A stretch of DNA of 64,000 nt from Paucibacter aquatile. GTDB lineage: Bacteria; Pseudomonadota; Gammaproteobacteria; Burkholderiales; Burkholderiaceae_C. Below are positions 33,378-43,765 of the stretch, one piece after another. The notes below the pieces were generated by a model. It had not been told where the DNA came from, did no database searches, and saw nothing but the letters and a program-made list of their open reading frames with translations. The stretch is from assembly GCF_002885975.1 (NCBI RefSeq), contig NZ_POSP01000003.1:2294001-2358000 (forward strand). The letters run 5' to 3'. How positions within the stretch are numbered: position 1 is the first letter of the stretch; every line of letters starts with the position of its first letter. The position numbers and the translations under genes are program-made.

Positions 33378-34580
33378 ATGAACCACGCCTACATCTGCGA
33401 CGCCATCCGCACCCCCTTCGGCCGCTACGGCGGCGCGCTGTCTTCCGTCCGCGCCGACGACTTGGGCGCCATCCCCCTGCGCGCCCTGATGGCACGCAAC
33501 CCCGGCGTGGATTGGGAAGCGGTCAGCGATGTGCTGTACGGCTGCGCCAACCAGGCGGGTGAAGACAACCGCAACATCGCTCGCATGTCGGCCCTGCTGG
33601 CCGGCCTGCCGATCGGCGTGCCGGGGGTGACCCTGAACCGGCTGTGCGGCTCGGGCCTCGATGCCGTCGGCATGGCCGCACGCGCCATCCGCGCCGGCGA
33701 AGCCGATCTGATGCTGGCCGGCGGCGTGGAAAGCATGAGCCGCGCACCCTTTGTGATGCCCAAGGCCGAGAGCGCCTTTTCGCGCAACAACGCCGTCTAC
33801 GACACCACCATCGGCTGGCGTTTTATCAACCCACTGATGAAGGCGCAGTACGGCGTCGACTCCATGCCCGAAACGGCCGAGAACGTGGCCAGCGAGTTCG
33901 GCATCTCGCGGGCCGACCAGGACCGCATGGCCCTGGCCAGCCAGCAGAAAGCCGTGGCCGCCCAGGCCGCTGGCTTTTTTGCGGCCGAGATCACCCCGGT
34001 CCACATCGCCCAGAAAAAGGGTGATGCCTTGACCGTCGATCAGGATGAACACCCGCGCGCCACCAGTCTCGAAGCGCTGGCCAAGCTCAAGCCCATCGTG
34101 CGCCCGGACGGCACGGTGACGGCCGGCAATGCCTCGGGCGTCAACGATGGCGCCTGCGCCTTGCTCCTGGCCAGCGAAGCGGCCGCCGCCCGCCATGGCC
34201 TGACCCCGCGCGCCCGCGTGCTGGGCATGGCCACCGCAGGCGTGGCGCCGCGCATCATGGGCATGGGGCCGGCGCCGGCCACGCAAAAGCTGCTGGCTCA
34301 GACCGGCGTCAGCCTGGCCCAACTCGACGTGATCGAGCTCAACGAAGCCTTCGCCGCCCAAGGCCTGGCGGTGCTGCGCCAGCTGGGCGTGGCCGACGAC
34401 GATGCGCGCGTCAACCCGAACGGCGGCGCCATCGCCTTGGGCCACCCGCTGGGCGCCAGCGGTGCACGCCTGCTGACCACGGCGGTGAATCAGCTGCATC
34501 GCAGCGGCGGCCGCTACGCCCTGTGCACCATGTGCATCGGTGTGGGCCAAGGCATCGCCGTGCTGATCGAGCGGGTCTGA
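33378..34580 (+). CDS. pcaF: 3-oxoadipyl-CoA thiolase
   Basis: Cleaves 3-oxoadipyl-CoA with CoA to succinyl-CoA and acetyl-CoA, the last step of the beta-ketoadipate and phenylacetate pathways. The 400-residue protein begins YICDAIRTPFGRYGGALSSV and has GCANQAGEDNRNIARM, features of the PcaF/PaaJ group. Catalytic residues are Cys90 (LNRLCGSGLDAVG), the His of GGAIALGHPLGASG and the Cys of CTMCIGVGQG; NEAFAAQ is also present. It stands alone with its own terminator 85 bases later, followed by an IclR regulator on the same strand. Whether it serves aromatic, phenylacetate or dicarboxylate breakdown cannot be decided here, since no ring-cleavage genes are in the window. Confidence 0.9.
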   Translation: MNHAYICDAIRTPFGRYGGALSSVRADDLGAIPLRALMARNPGVDWEAVSDVLYGCANQAGEDNRNIARMSALLAGLPIGVPGVTLNRLCGSGLDAVGMAARAIRAGEADLMLAGGVESMSRAPFVMPKAESAFSRNNAVYDTTIGWRFINPLMKAQYGVDSMPETAENVASEFGISRADQDRMALASQQKAVAAQAAGFFAAEITPVHIAQKKGDALTVDQDEHPRATSLEALAKLKPIVRPDGTVTAGNASGVNDGACALLLASEAAAARHGLTPRARVLGMATAGVAPRIMGMGPAPATQKLLAQTGVSLAQLDVIELNEAFAAQGLAVLRQLGVADDDARVNPNGGAIALGHPLGASGARLLTTAVNQLHRSGGRYALCTMCIGVGQGIAVLIERV

Positions 34581-34664
34581 GCTCGCTTAAACGCAAGAAA
34601 CAATCTTTCGATCCAGGGAAAATTGCCAATAATCGACCTGGAACGCAATAACATTTCTTTACAC

Positions 34665-34690
34665 GCGCTGCTCCTGCAGCGCTTTTTTCT
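34665..34690 (+). terminator. Rho-independent terminator after the thiolase gene
   Basis: Perfect 7-bp stem GCGCTGC/GCAGCGC with a TCCT loop, directly followed by six T, in an AT-rich stretch 85 bases past the thiolase stop. Confidence 0.85.
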
Positions 34691-34932
34691 ATCCGACAAA
34701 CGGCTTCACATGTCTTTTGGCATGGCCCGATGTGCATGGGATACTGAATTCAATTCACCAAGCGGACATCACGCGTGAAACCTGCCCGGAGGGGACAGGA
34801 CCGGGGCCCAACACCCGATGCGATGCTCGCTCAGGCCAAAAATTTCAGCTTTCGTCTTTCTTTTCTTTCACCCCAGCCAGCCCTGCCAGGCCGAATCATC
34901 TCAGCCAGATTCACAGACTTGATTTGAAACGT

Positions 34933-34963
34933 GAATGCGAAGCATTCGCTGTTCTAATGTTCC
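34933..34963. promoter_or_regulatory. Operator-like sequence upstream of iclR-type gene
   Basis: An inverted repeat GAATGC-GAA-GCATTC (34933-34947) is followed by GTTCTAATGTTCC (34951-34963). The nonamer TGTTCTAAT here is identical to that in the second 19-base unit before the thiolase (33224-33232), and ATGTTC also recurs, hinting that one regulator acts at both places. Confidence 0.45.
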
Positions 34964-35162
34964 GTGTCGGGTGCTCGCACCGGATACTGGGAAGCGCCTG
35001 AAACGCCGCCTGAAGGGCGAGCGGGCGCCTGCGTGTGAACCCGGCTCGGCCGCTTCGTCGGCCCGAGAGATGAATCAACCCGGCAATCGACCGGGGTGGA
35101 ATTTGATGGTCTTGAATCCTGAAACGCGCTCTGAGCCTTGAGGGCGCCCAACACACATCGCC

Positions 35163-36041
35163 ATGTCTGCTGCACGCGCATTTGAAGACCTGACCGCACT
35201 GGCGGTCCCCGCTCTGACCGAGCCTTCGCTCGACAAGGGCGCCCTGCCCGCTGTCGCCAAGTCCGACAGCAAGCCCTCCAACGATGGCCCGCTCAAGCGG
35301 GATCTGGTGGCCGGCTTGGAAAAAGGCCTGGCCGTGATCGAAGCCTTCGATCAAGAACGCCCCCGCCTGACCATCAGCGAAGTGGCAGGCCGGACCGGCC
35401 TGACCCGCGCCGCTGCGCGCCGCTACCTGCTGACCCTGACCCACCTGGGCTTTGTCACCCAGGATCGCAAGATGTTTGCGCTCTCGCCCAAGGTGCTGCG
35501 CCTGGGCCAGAGCTATATGCACTCGGCCCGCCTGCCGCGCATCGTCGAGCCCGAGCTGCACAAGCTGGCCTATGCACTCAAGGAAGCCAGCTCGGCCGGC
35601 GTGCTGGATGGCGGCGACGTCATCTGCATCGCCGCCACCAGCGCTGGCCGCGTGGTCTCCCCCACCCTGCAGCCCGGCGCCCGCGTGCCGGCCTACTGCG
35701 CCGCCAACGGCCGCGTGATGCTGGCCGCCCTGCCACAGGCCGAGGTGGACGACTGGATCGCCCGCCAGCAGCTGACCCCGCTGACCCCACACACCATCAC
35801 CCACCCGGAACGCCTGCGCATCGAGATCGCCCGCGCTCGCGCCCTGGGTTATGCCTGCATCGACCAGGAGCTGGAGCTGGGCCTGCGCACCGTGGCCGTG
35901 CCGCTGCGCAACTACCGCGGCGATGTGGTCGCGGCCATGAACATCAGCGTCCATGCCTCACGCATGAGCATGGACCAGATGGTCGAGCACTGCCTGCCGC
36001 CGCTGCTGCAAGCCCAAGCCCATCTGCGCATGCTGCTCTGA
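35163..36041 (+). CDS. IclR family transcriptional regulator (PcaR/PobR-like)
   Basis: A 292-residue regulator. After a poorly conserved first 45 residues, the winged helix reads DLVAGLEKGLAVIEAFDQER and VAGRTGLTRAAARRYLLTLT. The C-terminal effector domain has LLQAQ-type ending and the signature ARALGYACIDQELELGLRTV and AVPLRNYRGDVVAAMNISVH. This combination resembles PcaR/PcaU/PobR regulators of protocatechuate and 3-oxoadipate genes, which fits the neighbouring 3-oxoadipyl-CoA thiolase. It ends at a shared terminator before the convergent beta-oxidation pair. The start at 35163 lacks a good ribosome binding site, so a downstream start is possible. Confidence 0.88.
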   Translation: MSAARAFEDLTALAVPALTEPSLDKGALPAVAKSDSKPSNDGPLKRDLVAGLEKGLAVIEAFDQERPRLTISEVAGRTGLTRAAARRYLLTLTHLGFVTQDRKMFALSPKVLRLGQSYMHSARLPRIVEPELHKLAYALKEASSAGVLDGGDVICIAATSAGRVVSPTLQPGARVPAYCAANGRVMLAALPQAEVDDWIARQQLTPLTPHTITHPERLRIEIARARALGYACIDQELELGLRTVAVPLRNYRGDVVAAMNISVHASRMSMDQMVEHCLPPLLQAQAHLRMLL

Positions 36042-36065
36042 ACCCCGCCTCAGGCCCATGAACGG

Positions 36066-36109
36066 AAAAGCCACCCCGCCGAACCGGCGCGGTGGCTTTG
36101 TTTCTTTTT
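36066..36109. terminator. Terminator between the IclR gene and the convergent dehydrogenase gene
   Basis: Stem AAAGCCACC/GGTGGCTTT (36067-36075 with 36091-36099) with an inner GCCG/CGGC helix. On the plus strand it is followed by GTTTCTTTTT; on the minus strand by a shorter T run. It serves both convergent units. Confidence 0.8.
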
Positions 36110-36129
36110 GCCGCTGAAGCGACCGCAGC

Positions 36130-37658
<1,529 letters not shown>

Positions 37659-37659
<1 letters not shown>

Positions 37660-38474
37660 CACAGGCCCTCCTTGCTGGCACTGGCTTCAGCGGCAGGCAC
37701 CCAGGCCGCCGGGCGCTTGGCCAGAAAGGCGGCAAAGCCTTCGCGTGCCTCATCGCCGAGGCGCACACGGGCGATGGTTTGGGCCGTCAGCTCACGCACC
37801 TCGGGCGTGACCAGCCCCACCTCCAGCTGGGCGAACAAGCGCTTGATCTCGCCCTGCGCGGCGGGACCGTTCTGCAGCAGCTCATGGATCCAGCGCTCCA
37901 GCGCAGCGTCGAGCTGTTCGGCCTCGACCACCTCATGCACCAAGCCCAGGCTCAAGGCCTCGGCGGCACCGATGCGGCTGGCCGTCAGGGCCAGGCGCTT
38001 GGCCTGGCGCGGGCCGACCGCGTTGATCACATAGGGGCCGATGACAGCGGGCAGGATGCCGAAGCGGGCCTCGCTGACCGCAAACTTGGCCTCGCTGCTG
38101 GCCACGGCGATGTCACAGGCGGCGGCCAGCCCGACCCCGCCGCCCAGGGCCAGGCCCTGGATGCGCGCGAGCACCGGTTTGGGGCAATGGGCGATGCGCT
38201 GCAGCATGTCGGCGAATTTGCGGGCGTCGGCCAGGTTCCAGTCCTGGCTGGCCTCGGACGCGCGCTTCATCCACTGGATGTCGGCGCCGGCACTGAAGGC
38301 CTTGCCAGCCCCAGCCAGCACGATCAGGCGCACATGCGGGTCAGCCACCAGGCGGTCCATGGACTGGGCCAGCTCGGCGATCATGGTTTCGTTGAAGGCG
38401 TTGAACACCTCGGGGCGGGTCATGGTCAAACGGGCCACGCCGCGCGGGTCCAGCTCGATATGCAAAGTCTCCAC
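37659..38474 (-). CDS. Enoyl-CoA hydratase/isomerase family protein
   Basis: A 271-residue crotonase-fold enzyme that would hydrate a 2-enoyl-CoA, feeding the dehydrogenase encoded next. Oxyanion-hole segments are KAFSAGADIQWMKR and GLALGGGVGLAAACDIA; SEARFGILPAVIGPYV follows. These details also resemble methylglutaconyl-CoA hydratase (LiuC), so the substrate may be a branched or dicarboxylic enoyl-CoA. GTG at 38474 is chosen because AAGGAG lies ten bases upstream and the family N-terminus (ETLHIELDPRGVARLTM) begins there. Divergent from the alpha/beta hydrolase gene with 78 bases between starts. Confidence 0.9.
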
Positions 38475-38552
38475 GGATGAATGCTCCTTGTTGTGCGGCA
38501 AGTATCGCAGCGCAGGGCCGCGGGGCTGGAGGCTTGGCGGCACAATCCAGCC

Positions 38553-39353
38553 ATGTCCGCCCCCTTTCTCCAGCCGCTGCAATTGCAGGGCGAAGCGCTG
38601 CAGATCGAAGCCCAGTGGCTGGGCATCGAGCGCGAGGGGCGGCCCTTGACCGTCTTCCTGCACGAGGGGCTGGGTTCGCTGTCGCACTGGCGCGATTTCC
38701 CGCAGCAACTGTGTGAGGCCCTGGACTGCCGCGGCCTGGTCTACTCGCGTCCCGGCTATGGCCAGAGCAGCCCACGCCGCGAACTCTGGCCTCAAGACTA
38801 TCTGCAGCGTCAGGCGCGTGACCAGCTACCCGCCTGCTTCGACGCACTGGGCGTGCCACGCGATGAGCGCCTCTTTCTCTTTGGACACAGCGACGGGGCC
38901 AGTCTGGCCCTGTTGTTCGCCGCGGCCTTTCCCGAGCGAGTACGTGGCGTGGTGGCAATGGCCCCGCATCTGTTCATCGAGCCCTGCACGATCGCCGGAT
39001 TGCGCCAGGCTCGCCAAGCCTACGAGCAGGAGCCGGCCCTGCGCACCGCCCTGGCCCGCCACCACGCCGACACCGATTCGGCGTTCTATGGCTGGAACTC
39101 CGCATGGCTGCACCCCGGCTCCGAGCGCTGGAACATCGAGGATGAGCTGCGCGGGCGCCTGGCCTGCCCGGTGCTGGCCTTGCAGGGTGAAAACGACGAA
39201 TACGGCAGCCTGGCCCAGATCAAAGCGATCGCGCGCCTGCACGCCGACACCAAACTTTGTGTCTTGCCCGGCTGTGGCCATGCACCCCAGCGCGAGCAAA
39301 CCGAGGCGGTGATTGAGCACACAAACGCGCTGTTCCAGCGCTGCCTTGCATGA
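38553..39353 (+). CDS. Alpha/beta hydrolase
   Basis: A 266-residue cytoplasmic hydrolase. The nucleophile elbow is FGHSDGASLALLFAAAFPE (Ser), the oxyanion segment FLHEGLGSLSHWRDFP, the acid probably Asp in LALQGENDEYGSLAQ, and the catalytic His in LPGCGHAPQRE. The position across from an enoyl-CoA hydratase suggests an acyl-CoA thioesterase or lactone hydrolase, but this is a guess. The stop overlaps the start of the following periplasmic binding protein by four bases. Confidence 0.88.
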   Translation: MSAPFLQPLQLQGEALQIEAQWLGIEREGRPLTVFLHEGLGSLSHWRDFPQQLCEALDCRGLVYSRPGYGQSSPRRELWPQDYLQRQARDQLPACFDALGVPRDERLFLFGHSDGASLALLFAAAFPERVRGVVAMAPHLFIEPCTIAGLRQARQAYEQEPALRTALARHHADTDSAFYGWNSAWLHPGSERWNIEDELRGRLACPVLALQGENDEYGSLAQIKAIARLHADTKLCVLPGCGHAPQREQTEAVIEHTNALFQRCLA

Positions 39354-40249
39354 GCACTCTCGCGCGACGTGCACTGTTCAGCCTTTTGGGCAGCGCTGTG
39401 CTCGCCCCGCCCAGCCTGGCGCAGGAAGACGGCCCCCTGGTGGTGCGCCACGCCCTGAGCCAGGGCCAAAACGCCAAGGTCTTGAGTTACGAGCAAGTCG
39501 TGCTGCAGCTGTTGCTCGACAAGACGGTACCCAGTCATGGCCCCTACCGGCTGGAAGCCAGCGAGGTGGTGTCGCAGAACCGCGCCTTTCTGCAGATCCA
39601 GAGCGGCGAGATCGATCTGATCAGCGCCATGACCTCGGCAGCGCGGGAACGACAAAGCCTGCCGGTGCGCGTCTGCCTGTACCGCGGCCTGATGGGCGTG
39701 CGCCTACCGATCGCCTTGCACAGCCGAGTGGCCGAGTTGGAGGCCATCAGCAGCACCGCGCAAGCGCAGGCGCTGCGCACCGGTCAGGTGGCCGACTGGC
39801 CGGACACGCAGATCCTGGCTGCAGCGGGCTGGCGGCTGGAGCGGCTGCCACGGCTTGCCACCTTCGTGGAGATGCTGCGCCGCCGGCGCGTGGATCTCTT
39901 CGCCTTGGGCGCGACCGAGGTCTATCCCATCGTCGACGCTCAGCCTGATTTGCGCGTGTTGGAGCGCTGGTTGATTGCCTACCCCGCAGCCTTCTACTTC
40001 TTCGTCAGCCCCCAAAAGCCAGCCCTGGCCGAGCGGCTTCGCAAGGGCTGGGACTTGGTGCTCGCGGACGGTAGCTTTTTGGCCCTGTTTGAGCGCACGG
40101 TGGGCACCCAGCTCACACGGGCTCGCCTGGCCGAACGACTCTGGCTGCGTGTGCCCAATCCAGATCTTCCGAACGAAACGCCCTTGCTGGACACCCGACT
40201 CTGGCACCCCTTGGTACGCAGCCGGCTTCATCAGGCCGAAGGCCGCTGA
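39350..40249 (+). CDS. Solitary periplasmic substrate-binding-like protein
   Basis: A 299-residue exported protein with a signal peptide (RRALFSLLGSAVLAPPSLAQ). The body resembles type 2 periplasmic binding proteins: a first lobe (PLVVRHALSQGQNAKVLSYE), segments with GEIDLISAMTSAARERQ, and RRVDLFALGATEVYPIV, which is the hinge/ligand region of amino-acid-binding-like folds. No permease or ATPase gene is nearby, and it is translationally coupled to a cytoplasmic hydrolase. It may be a signalling or scavenging protein rather than an ABC transporter component. Ligand unknown. Confidence 0.72.
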   Translation: MSTLARRALFSLLGSAVLAPPSLAQEDGPLVVRHALSQGQNAKVLSYEQVVLQLLLDKTVPSHGPYRLEASEVVSQNRAFLQIQSGEIDLISAMTSAARERQSLPVRVCLYRGLMGVRLPIALHSRVAELEAISSTAQAQALRTGQVADWPDTQILAAAGWRLERLPRLATFVEMLRRRRVDLFALGATEVYPIVDAQPDLRVLERWLIAYPAAFYFFVSPQKPALAERLRKGWDLVLADGSFLALFERTVGTQLTRARLAERLWLRVPNPDLPNETPLLDTRLWHPLVRSRLHQAEGR

Positions 40250-40298
40250 CGCGCCACCCTCACTCACCCGTTCTGAACCCCGAAAAAAGGTCCCTCAC

Positions 40299-40589
40299 AT
40301 GATTCTCGAAGTCGCCGATATCCGCATCCAACCCGGCCAGCAGGCCGCCTTTGAAGCCGCCATCCAGCACGGGATCGCCAGCGTGATCAGCCAGGCCCAG
40401 GGCTTCATCAAGGCCCAAGTTCAACGCGGCATTGAATCGCCAGAACGCTATCTGCTGCAGATCCAATGGGCGACGCTGGAGGATCACACCGTCCATTTCC
40501 GCGGCGGCCCGCTGTTTCCTGCATGGCGCGCCATCGTCGGCCCCTTCTTCGCCGAGCCACCCAAGGTCGAGCATTTCACTGCCATCTGA
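40299..40589 (+). CDS. Antibiotic biosynthesis monooxygenase (ABM) fold protein
   Basis: A 96-residue protein of the dimeric alpha/beta barrel ABM family: MILEVADIRIQPGQQAAFEA, then a strand pattern ending in SPERYLLQIQWATLEDHTVH and FRGGPLFPAWRAIVGPF. Family members include small oxygenases and heme-degrading enzymes, but many have no known role. AAAAAAGG sits before the ATG. It follows the binding-protein gene by 49 bases and may belong to the same transcript. Confidence 0.85.
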   Translation: MILEVADIRIQPGQQAAFEAAIQHGIASVISQAQGFIKAQVQRGIESPERYLLQIQWATLEDHTVHFRGGPLFPAWRAIVGPFFAEPPKVEHFTAI

Positions 40590-40664
40590 GTTGCGGCTGC
40601 AGCCGAGCTGGACCCGGCTGCAGCGGGGAATATTCACCGTATGACCCGGCGAGCGCCCCACATC

Positions 40665-40703
40665 AAAAAAGCCGCAGACCCCGAAAAGGGGCAGCGGCTT
40701 TTT
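40665..40703. terminator. Bidirectional terminator between ABM protein and HU genes
   Basis: Stem AAAGCCGC/GCGGCTTT with an inner CCCC-GAAAA-GGGG hairpin; six A on the left and five T on the right. It is about 50 bases past the HU stop on the minus strand and also serves the plus strand. Confidence 0.88.
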
Positions 40704-40753
40704 CTGGACATCACCACGCGTGCCCGATGGCACGCATGGCTCAGTCGGCAAGA

Positions 40754-41113
40754 TTACTTCTTGGCCTTCTTGGCGGCGGGCTTGGCAGCAGCCTTGGCCG
40801 GAGCGGCAGCGGTCTTGGCAGCCTTGCGAGCAGCAGCCTTGGGATCCACAGCGGCCTTGAAGCCAGCGCCCGGGGTGAACTTGGGCAGCTTGGCAGCAGC
40901 GATCTTGATCTTGTCGCCGGTGCTGGGGTTCACGCCGGTGCGGGCTGCGCGGGCGTGCTGCTTGAAGGAACCGAAGCCGGGGATGGACACAGCGCCACCC
41001 TTCTTGACGGTGGAAACCACGGCGTCCAGCAGGGTTTCCAGGATGCGGCCGGCTTCGGCCTTGGTCAGTTCGTGCTTGCTGGCCAGGTGTTCGATCAGTT
41101 CGGTTTTGTTCAT
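40754..41113 (-). CDS. HU family DNA-binding protein with Lys/Ala tail
   Basis: Nucleoid protein that bends DNA, 119 residues. The first 90 residues are a normal HU body: MNKTELIEHLASKHELTKAE, then GGAVSIPGFGSFKQHARAAR (beta arms) and TGVNPSTGDKIKIAAAKLPK. The remaining 30 residues form an unstructured histone H1-like tail rich in Ala, Lys and Pro (AAPAKAAAKPAAKKAKK). Such tailed HU proteins are known in Burkholderiales. Single-gene unit with a strong terminator. Confidence 0.95.
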   Translation of the reverse strand: MNKTELIEHLASKHELTKAEAGRILETLLDAVVSTVKKGGAVSIPGFGSFKQHARAARTGVNPSTGDKIKIAAAKLPKFTPGAGFKAAVDPKAAARKAAKTAAAPAKAAAKPAAKKAKK

Positions 41114-41371
41114 TCCAGAATCTCGTCTCAGGTGATAGCCCGACCATCTCGGGCGCCGCTATTTTCTACGAATCCGCGACAAGCCCCATCACTACTTGCA
41201 AAAAGCTGGTGCGCAGGGTTCAATCAAAGCGCCAATCGCACGCGCAGGCCCTGTTTTTTCGCCATCGCAAGCAGTCCTCGGGCAGGCAAACTCCGCTGAT
41301 CTTCGGCGTTTGCGCCTCAAGGTTTGGGTTGTGGCCAGGCAGGCTCTCTTGGTTTTCCGCCGCCCGTTTTC

Positions 41372-43516
41372 ATGCCGTCAGAACAAGCGACGAACCGCCC
41401 CACGCTCGCCGAGAGCACGCCCAGCCCGGCCTCGCCGCCTTCGGCCATGGCCCACGGCCTCGACAGCAGCAGCCTGCTCGCAGCTCTGCCGCAACAGCTG
41501 TGGGTGCTCGATGCCCATCTGCAGCCGGTACTGGCTTCGCCCCTGCTGCAGGAGTTTCTCGGCCTCAATCTTCGCGAGCTCCAGACCCTGGGCTGGCGCC
41601 ACATCATCCATCCGCTCGACCGGCTGGAATTCGATCTGCGCTGGCAGCAGGCCCTGCTCAGCGGGCATTTCGAGATGGACTACCGCCTGCGCGCCGCCGA
41701 TGGCCGCTACCGCTGGCACCTGGCCTTGGGTCAGGTCTTGCCCAGCCAGGGCGAAGGGCCACGTCGCGTACTGGGCACCCACACCGACATCAGCGAACGC
41801 AAGGAATCCGAAGCCCGCTTGCGCGAAGCCGACGAGCTCTGGAAGCTCGCCTTGGAAAGCGTGGGCGACGGCGTCTGGGACTGGTATGTGCAGGACGAGG
41901 TCGAAATTTACTCGCCCCGCATCCTGCAGATGTACGGCTTCTCGGAGACCGAGATCAAGCCCAGCCCGGCCGAGCTTGATGCGCGCACCCATCCGGAAGA
42001 CCGACAGCAGATGGAGCTGGACCGCGCCGCTCATTTTGCGGGTCATGTGCCGATCTACAGCAATGAGCACCGCGTGCTGTGCAAGGACGGCAGCTGGAAA
42101 TGGATCCACAGCCGCGGCATGGTGATCAGCCGCGATGCCCAGGGCCGGCCTCTGCGCATGGTCGGCACCCACACCGACATCACCCAGCGCAAGCAGACCG
42201 AAGCCCTGATCTGGCACCAGGCTCATTTCGACGCACTCACCGGCCTGCCCAACCGCCGCACCCTGCGCGACCGCTTGGAACAGTTGCTCAGCAGCGCAAA
42301 AAGCGAGGGCGGTCGTCTGGCTCTGCTCTTCATCGACCTGGATCACTTCAAGGAAGTCAATGACACGCTCGGCCACGACATGGGCGACGCCCTGCTGCTG
42401 CAGGCAGCCGAACGCATCCGCGCCTGCGTGCGGCCGCAGGAGACGGTGGCCCGCATGGGCGGCGACGAGTTCACGGTCGTGCTGTCCGGCCTGAACAGCG
42501 CCGAAGAAGCCGAGCAGGTGGCGCAGAAGATCATCCAGTCCATGGCCAGCGCCTTCCACTTGCAGGACGAGCGGGTGTTTGTCTCGGCCAGCATCGGCAT
42601 CAGCCTCTTCCCCGATGACGGGCAGCTGATCGAAGAACTGTTCAAGCACGCCGACCAGGCGCTCTATGTGGCCAAGGGCGCCGGGCGCAACCGCCTCGGT
42701 CATTTCACGCCCGATCTGCAGCAAGCCGCCCTCTTGCGCATGCGCTTGGGCAATGAGCTGCGCGAGGCCCTGCCCAAGGCCCAGCTGAGCCTGGAGTACC
42801 AGGCCATCGTGGCCATGCGCACGCGCGAGATCTGCAAGGCCGAGGCCTTGCTGCGCTGGACCCATCCGAGTCGCGGCCGCATCGGCCCCGATGTCTTCAT
42901 CCCTCTGGCCGAAAGCAGCGGCTTGATCATCGAGATTGGCGAATGGGTGTTTCAACAGGCCGCGCGCCAGGTGCACGACTGGCGCCAGCGCTACCTGCCG
43001 ACGCTGCAGATCAGCATCAACAAAAGCCCCATCCAGTTTCGCAACAACCAGGGGCCCGATTCCCACGCGCATTGGGTCGACACCGTGCACGAACTCGGCC
43101 TGCAAGAGCAGGCCCTGGCGATAGAAATCACCGAAGGCCTGCTGCTGGAAGGCGACAGCGAGGTCACGCGTCAGCTCGAAACCCTGCGGCGCGGCGGCTT
43201 CCTGGTCTCGCTCGACGACTTTGGCACCGGCTTCTCCTCGCTGTCCTACCTGCACAAATACGCCATCGACCTACTCAAGATCGACCAGCGCTTCGTGCGC
43301 AACCTCCGCCCCGGCACCAAAGACCTGGCACTGTGCAAAGCCATCATCACCATGGCCCATGAGCTGGGCTTGCAGGTGGTGGCCGAGGGCGTGGAGACGC
43401 AGGAACAGTACGAACTGCTGCGCAGCGCCGGTTGCGACTACGGCCAGGGCTACCTCTTCGCCCGCCCGCTGCCGGTCGAGGCCTTCGAGCAGCTGCTGGC
43501 CAAAGGCAAGGCCTGA
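41372..43516 (+). CDS. PAS-GGDEF-EAL protein, bifunctional c-di-GMP enzyme
   Basis: About 714 residues, cytoplasmic. Three PAS-type sensing regions appear possible: an early LLAALPQQLWVLDAHLQPVL segment, then RRVLGTHTDISERKESEARL (PAC end), and LALESVGDGVWDWYVQDEVE through LRMVGTHTDITQRKQTEALI. The GGDEF domain is intact (ARMGGDEFTVVL) and so is the EAL domain (EALLRW, INKSPIQF, EITEG, DDFGTGFSSL, LKIDQRFVR, EGVETQEQ). It may make or hydrolyse c-di-GMP depending on the PAS signal. Start is uncertain: ATG at 41372 has no good ribosome binding site; TTG at 41324 or ATG at 41444 are alternatives. Ends at the tRNA-Leu terminator. Confidence 0.88.
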   Translation: MPSEQATNRPTLAESTPSPASPPSAMAHGLDSSSLLAALPQQLWVLDAHLQPVLASPLLQEFLGLNLRELQTLGWRHIIHPLDRLEFDLRWQQALLSGHFEMDYRLRAADGRYRWHLALGQVLPSQGEGPRRVLGTHTDISERKESEARLREADELWKLALESVGDGVWDWYVQDEVEIYSPRILQMYGFSETEIKPSPAELDARTHPEDRQQMELDRAAHFAGHVPIYSNEHRVLCKDGSWKWIHSRGMVISRDAQGRPLRMVGTHTDITQRKQTEALIWHQAHFDALTGLPNRRTLRDRLEQLLSSAKSEGGRLALLFIDLDHFKEVNDTLGHDMGDALLLQAAERIRACVRPQETVARMGGDEFTVVLSGLNSAEEAEQVAQKIIQSMASAFHLQDERVFVSASIGISLFPDDGQLIEELFKHADQALYVAKGAGRNRLGHFTPDLQQAALLRMRLGNELREALPKAQLSLEYQAIVAMRTREICKAEALLRWTHPSRGRIGPDVFIPLAESSGLIIEIGEWVFQQAARQVHDWRQRYLPTLQISINKSPIQFRNNQGPDSHAHWVDTVHELGLQEQALAIEITEGLLLEGDSEVTRQLETLRRGGFLVSLDDFGTGFSSLSYLHKYAIDLLKIDQRFVRNLRPGTKDLALCKAIITMAHELGLQVVAEGVETQEQYELLRSAGCDYGQGYLFARPLPVEAFEQLLAKGKA

Positions 43517-43558
43517 CCCCACGCTCTCTGGAACCACGGCTTTCGACATCGGAATGAC

Positions 43559-43590
43559 AAAAGGGTCAACACTTGCGTGTTGACCCATTT
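43559..43590. terminator. Terminator between GGDEF-EAL gene and tRNA-Leu
   Basis: Perfect 10-bp stem GGGTCAACAC/GTGTTGACCC with a TTGC loop (43563-43586), flanked by AAAA on the left and ATTTT on the right. It terminates tRNA-Leu on the minus strand and probably the convergent GGDEF-EAL gene. Confidence 0.85.
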
Positions 43591-43596
43591 TCAATT

Positions 43597-43681
<85 letters not shown>

Positions 43682-43688
43682 TTGTTTT

Positions 43689-43745
43689 TCTTCTCTGCCG
43701 AAGCAGCGAAGACCGCTACTGTAGCATGGTTTGTTTTGCGCGCAA
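43689..43745 (-). promoter_or_regulatory. tRNA-Leu promoter and leader hairpin
   Basis: On the minus strand: -35 TTGCGC (43745-43740), 16-base spacer, -10 TACAGT (43723-43718) with upstream TGC (extended -10). Three bases after the -10 comes GGTCTTCGCTG, and the leader folds as TCTTC-g-CTGC / GCAG-a-GAAGA with a TTCG loop (43712-43689), just before the mature tRNA 5' end. The same -10-to-leader arrangement precedes tRNA-Phe. Confidence 0.6.
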
Positions 43746-43765
43746 GCGTTTTCTCAAAAAACTTT

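Larger units (their letters stand above)
34581..35162. other. Long intergenic region between thiolase and IclR genes
   Basis: 582 bases with no credible gene; small frames here have no family likeness or ribosome binding site. It contains the thiolase terminator (34665-34690), a 13-base palindrome TGAATT-C-AATTCA at 34745-34757, and operator-like sequence at 34933-34963. It should hold the iclR promoter and a leader of up to 200 bases. Confidence 0.7.
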
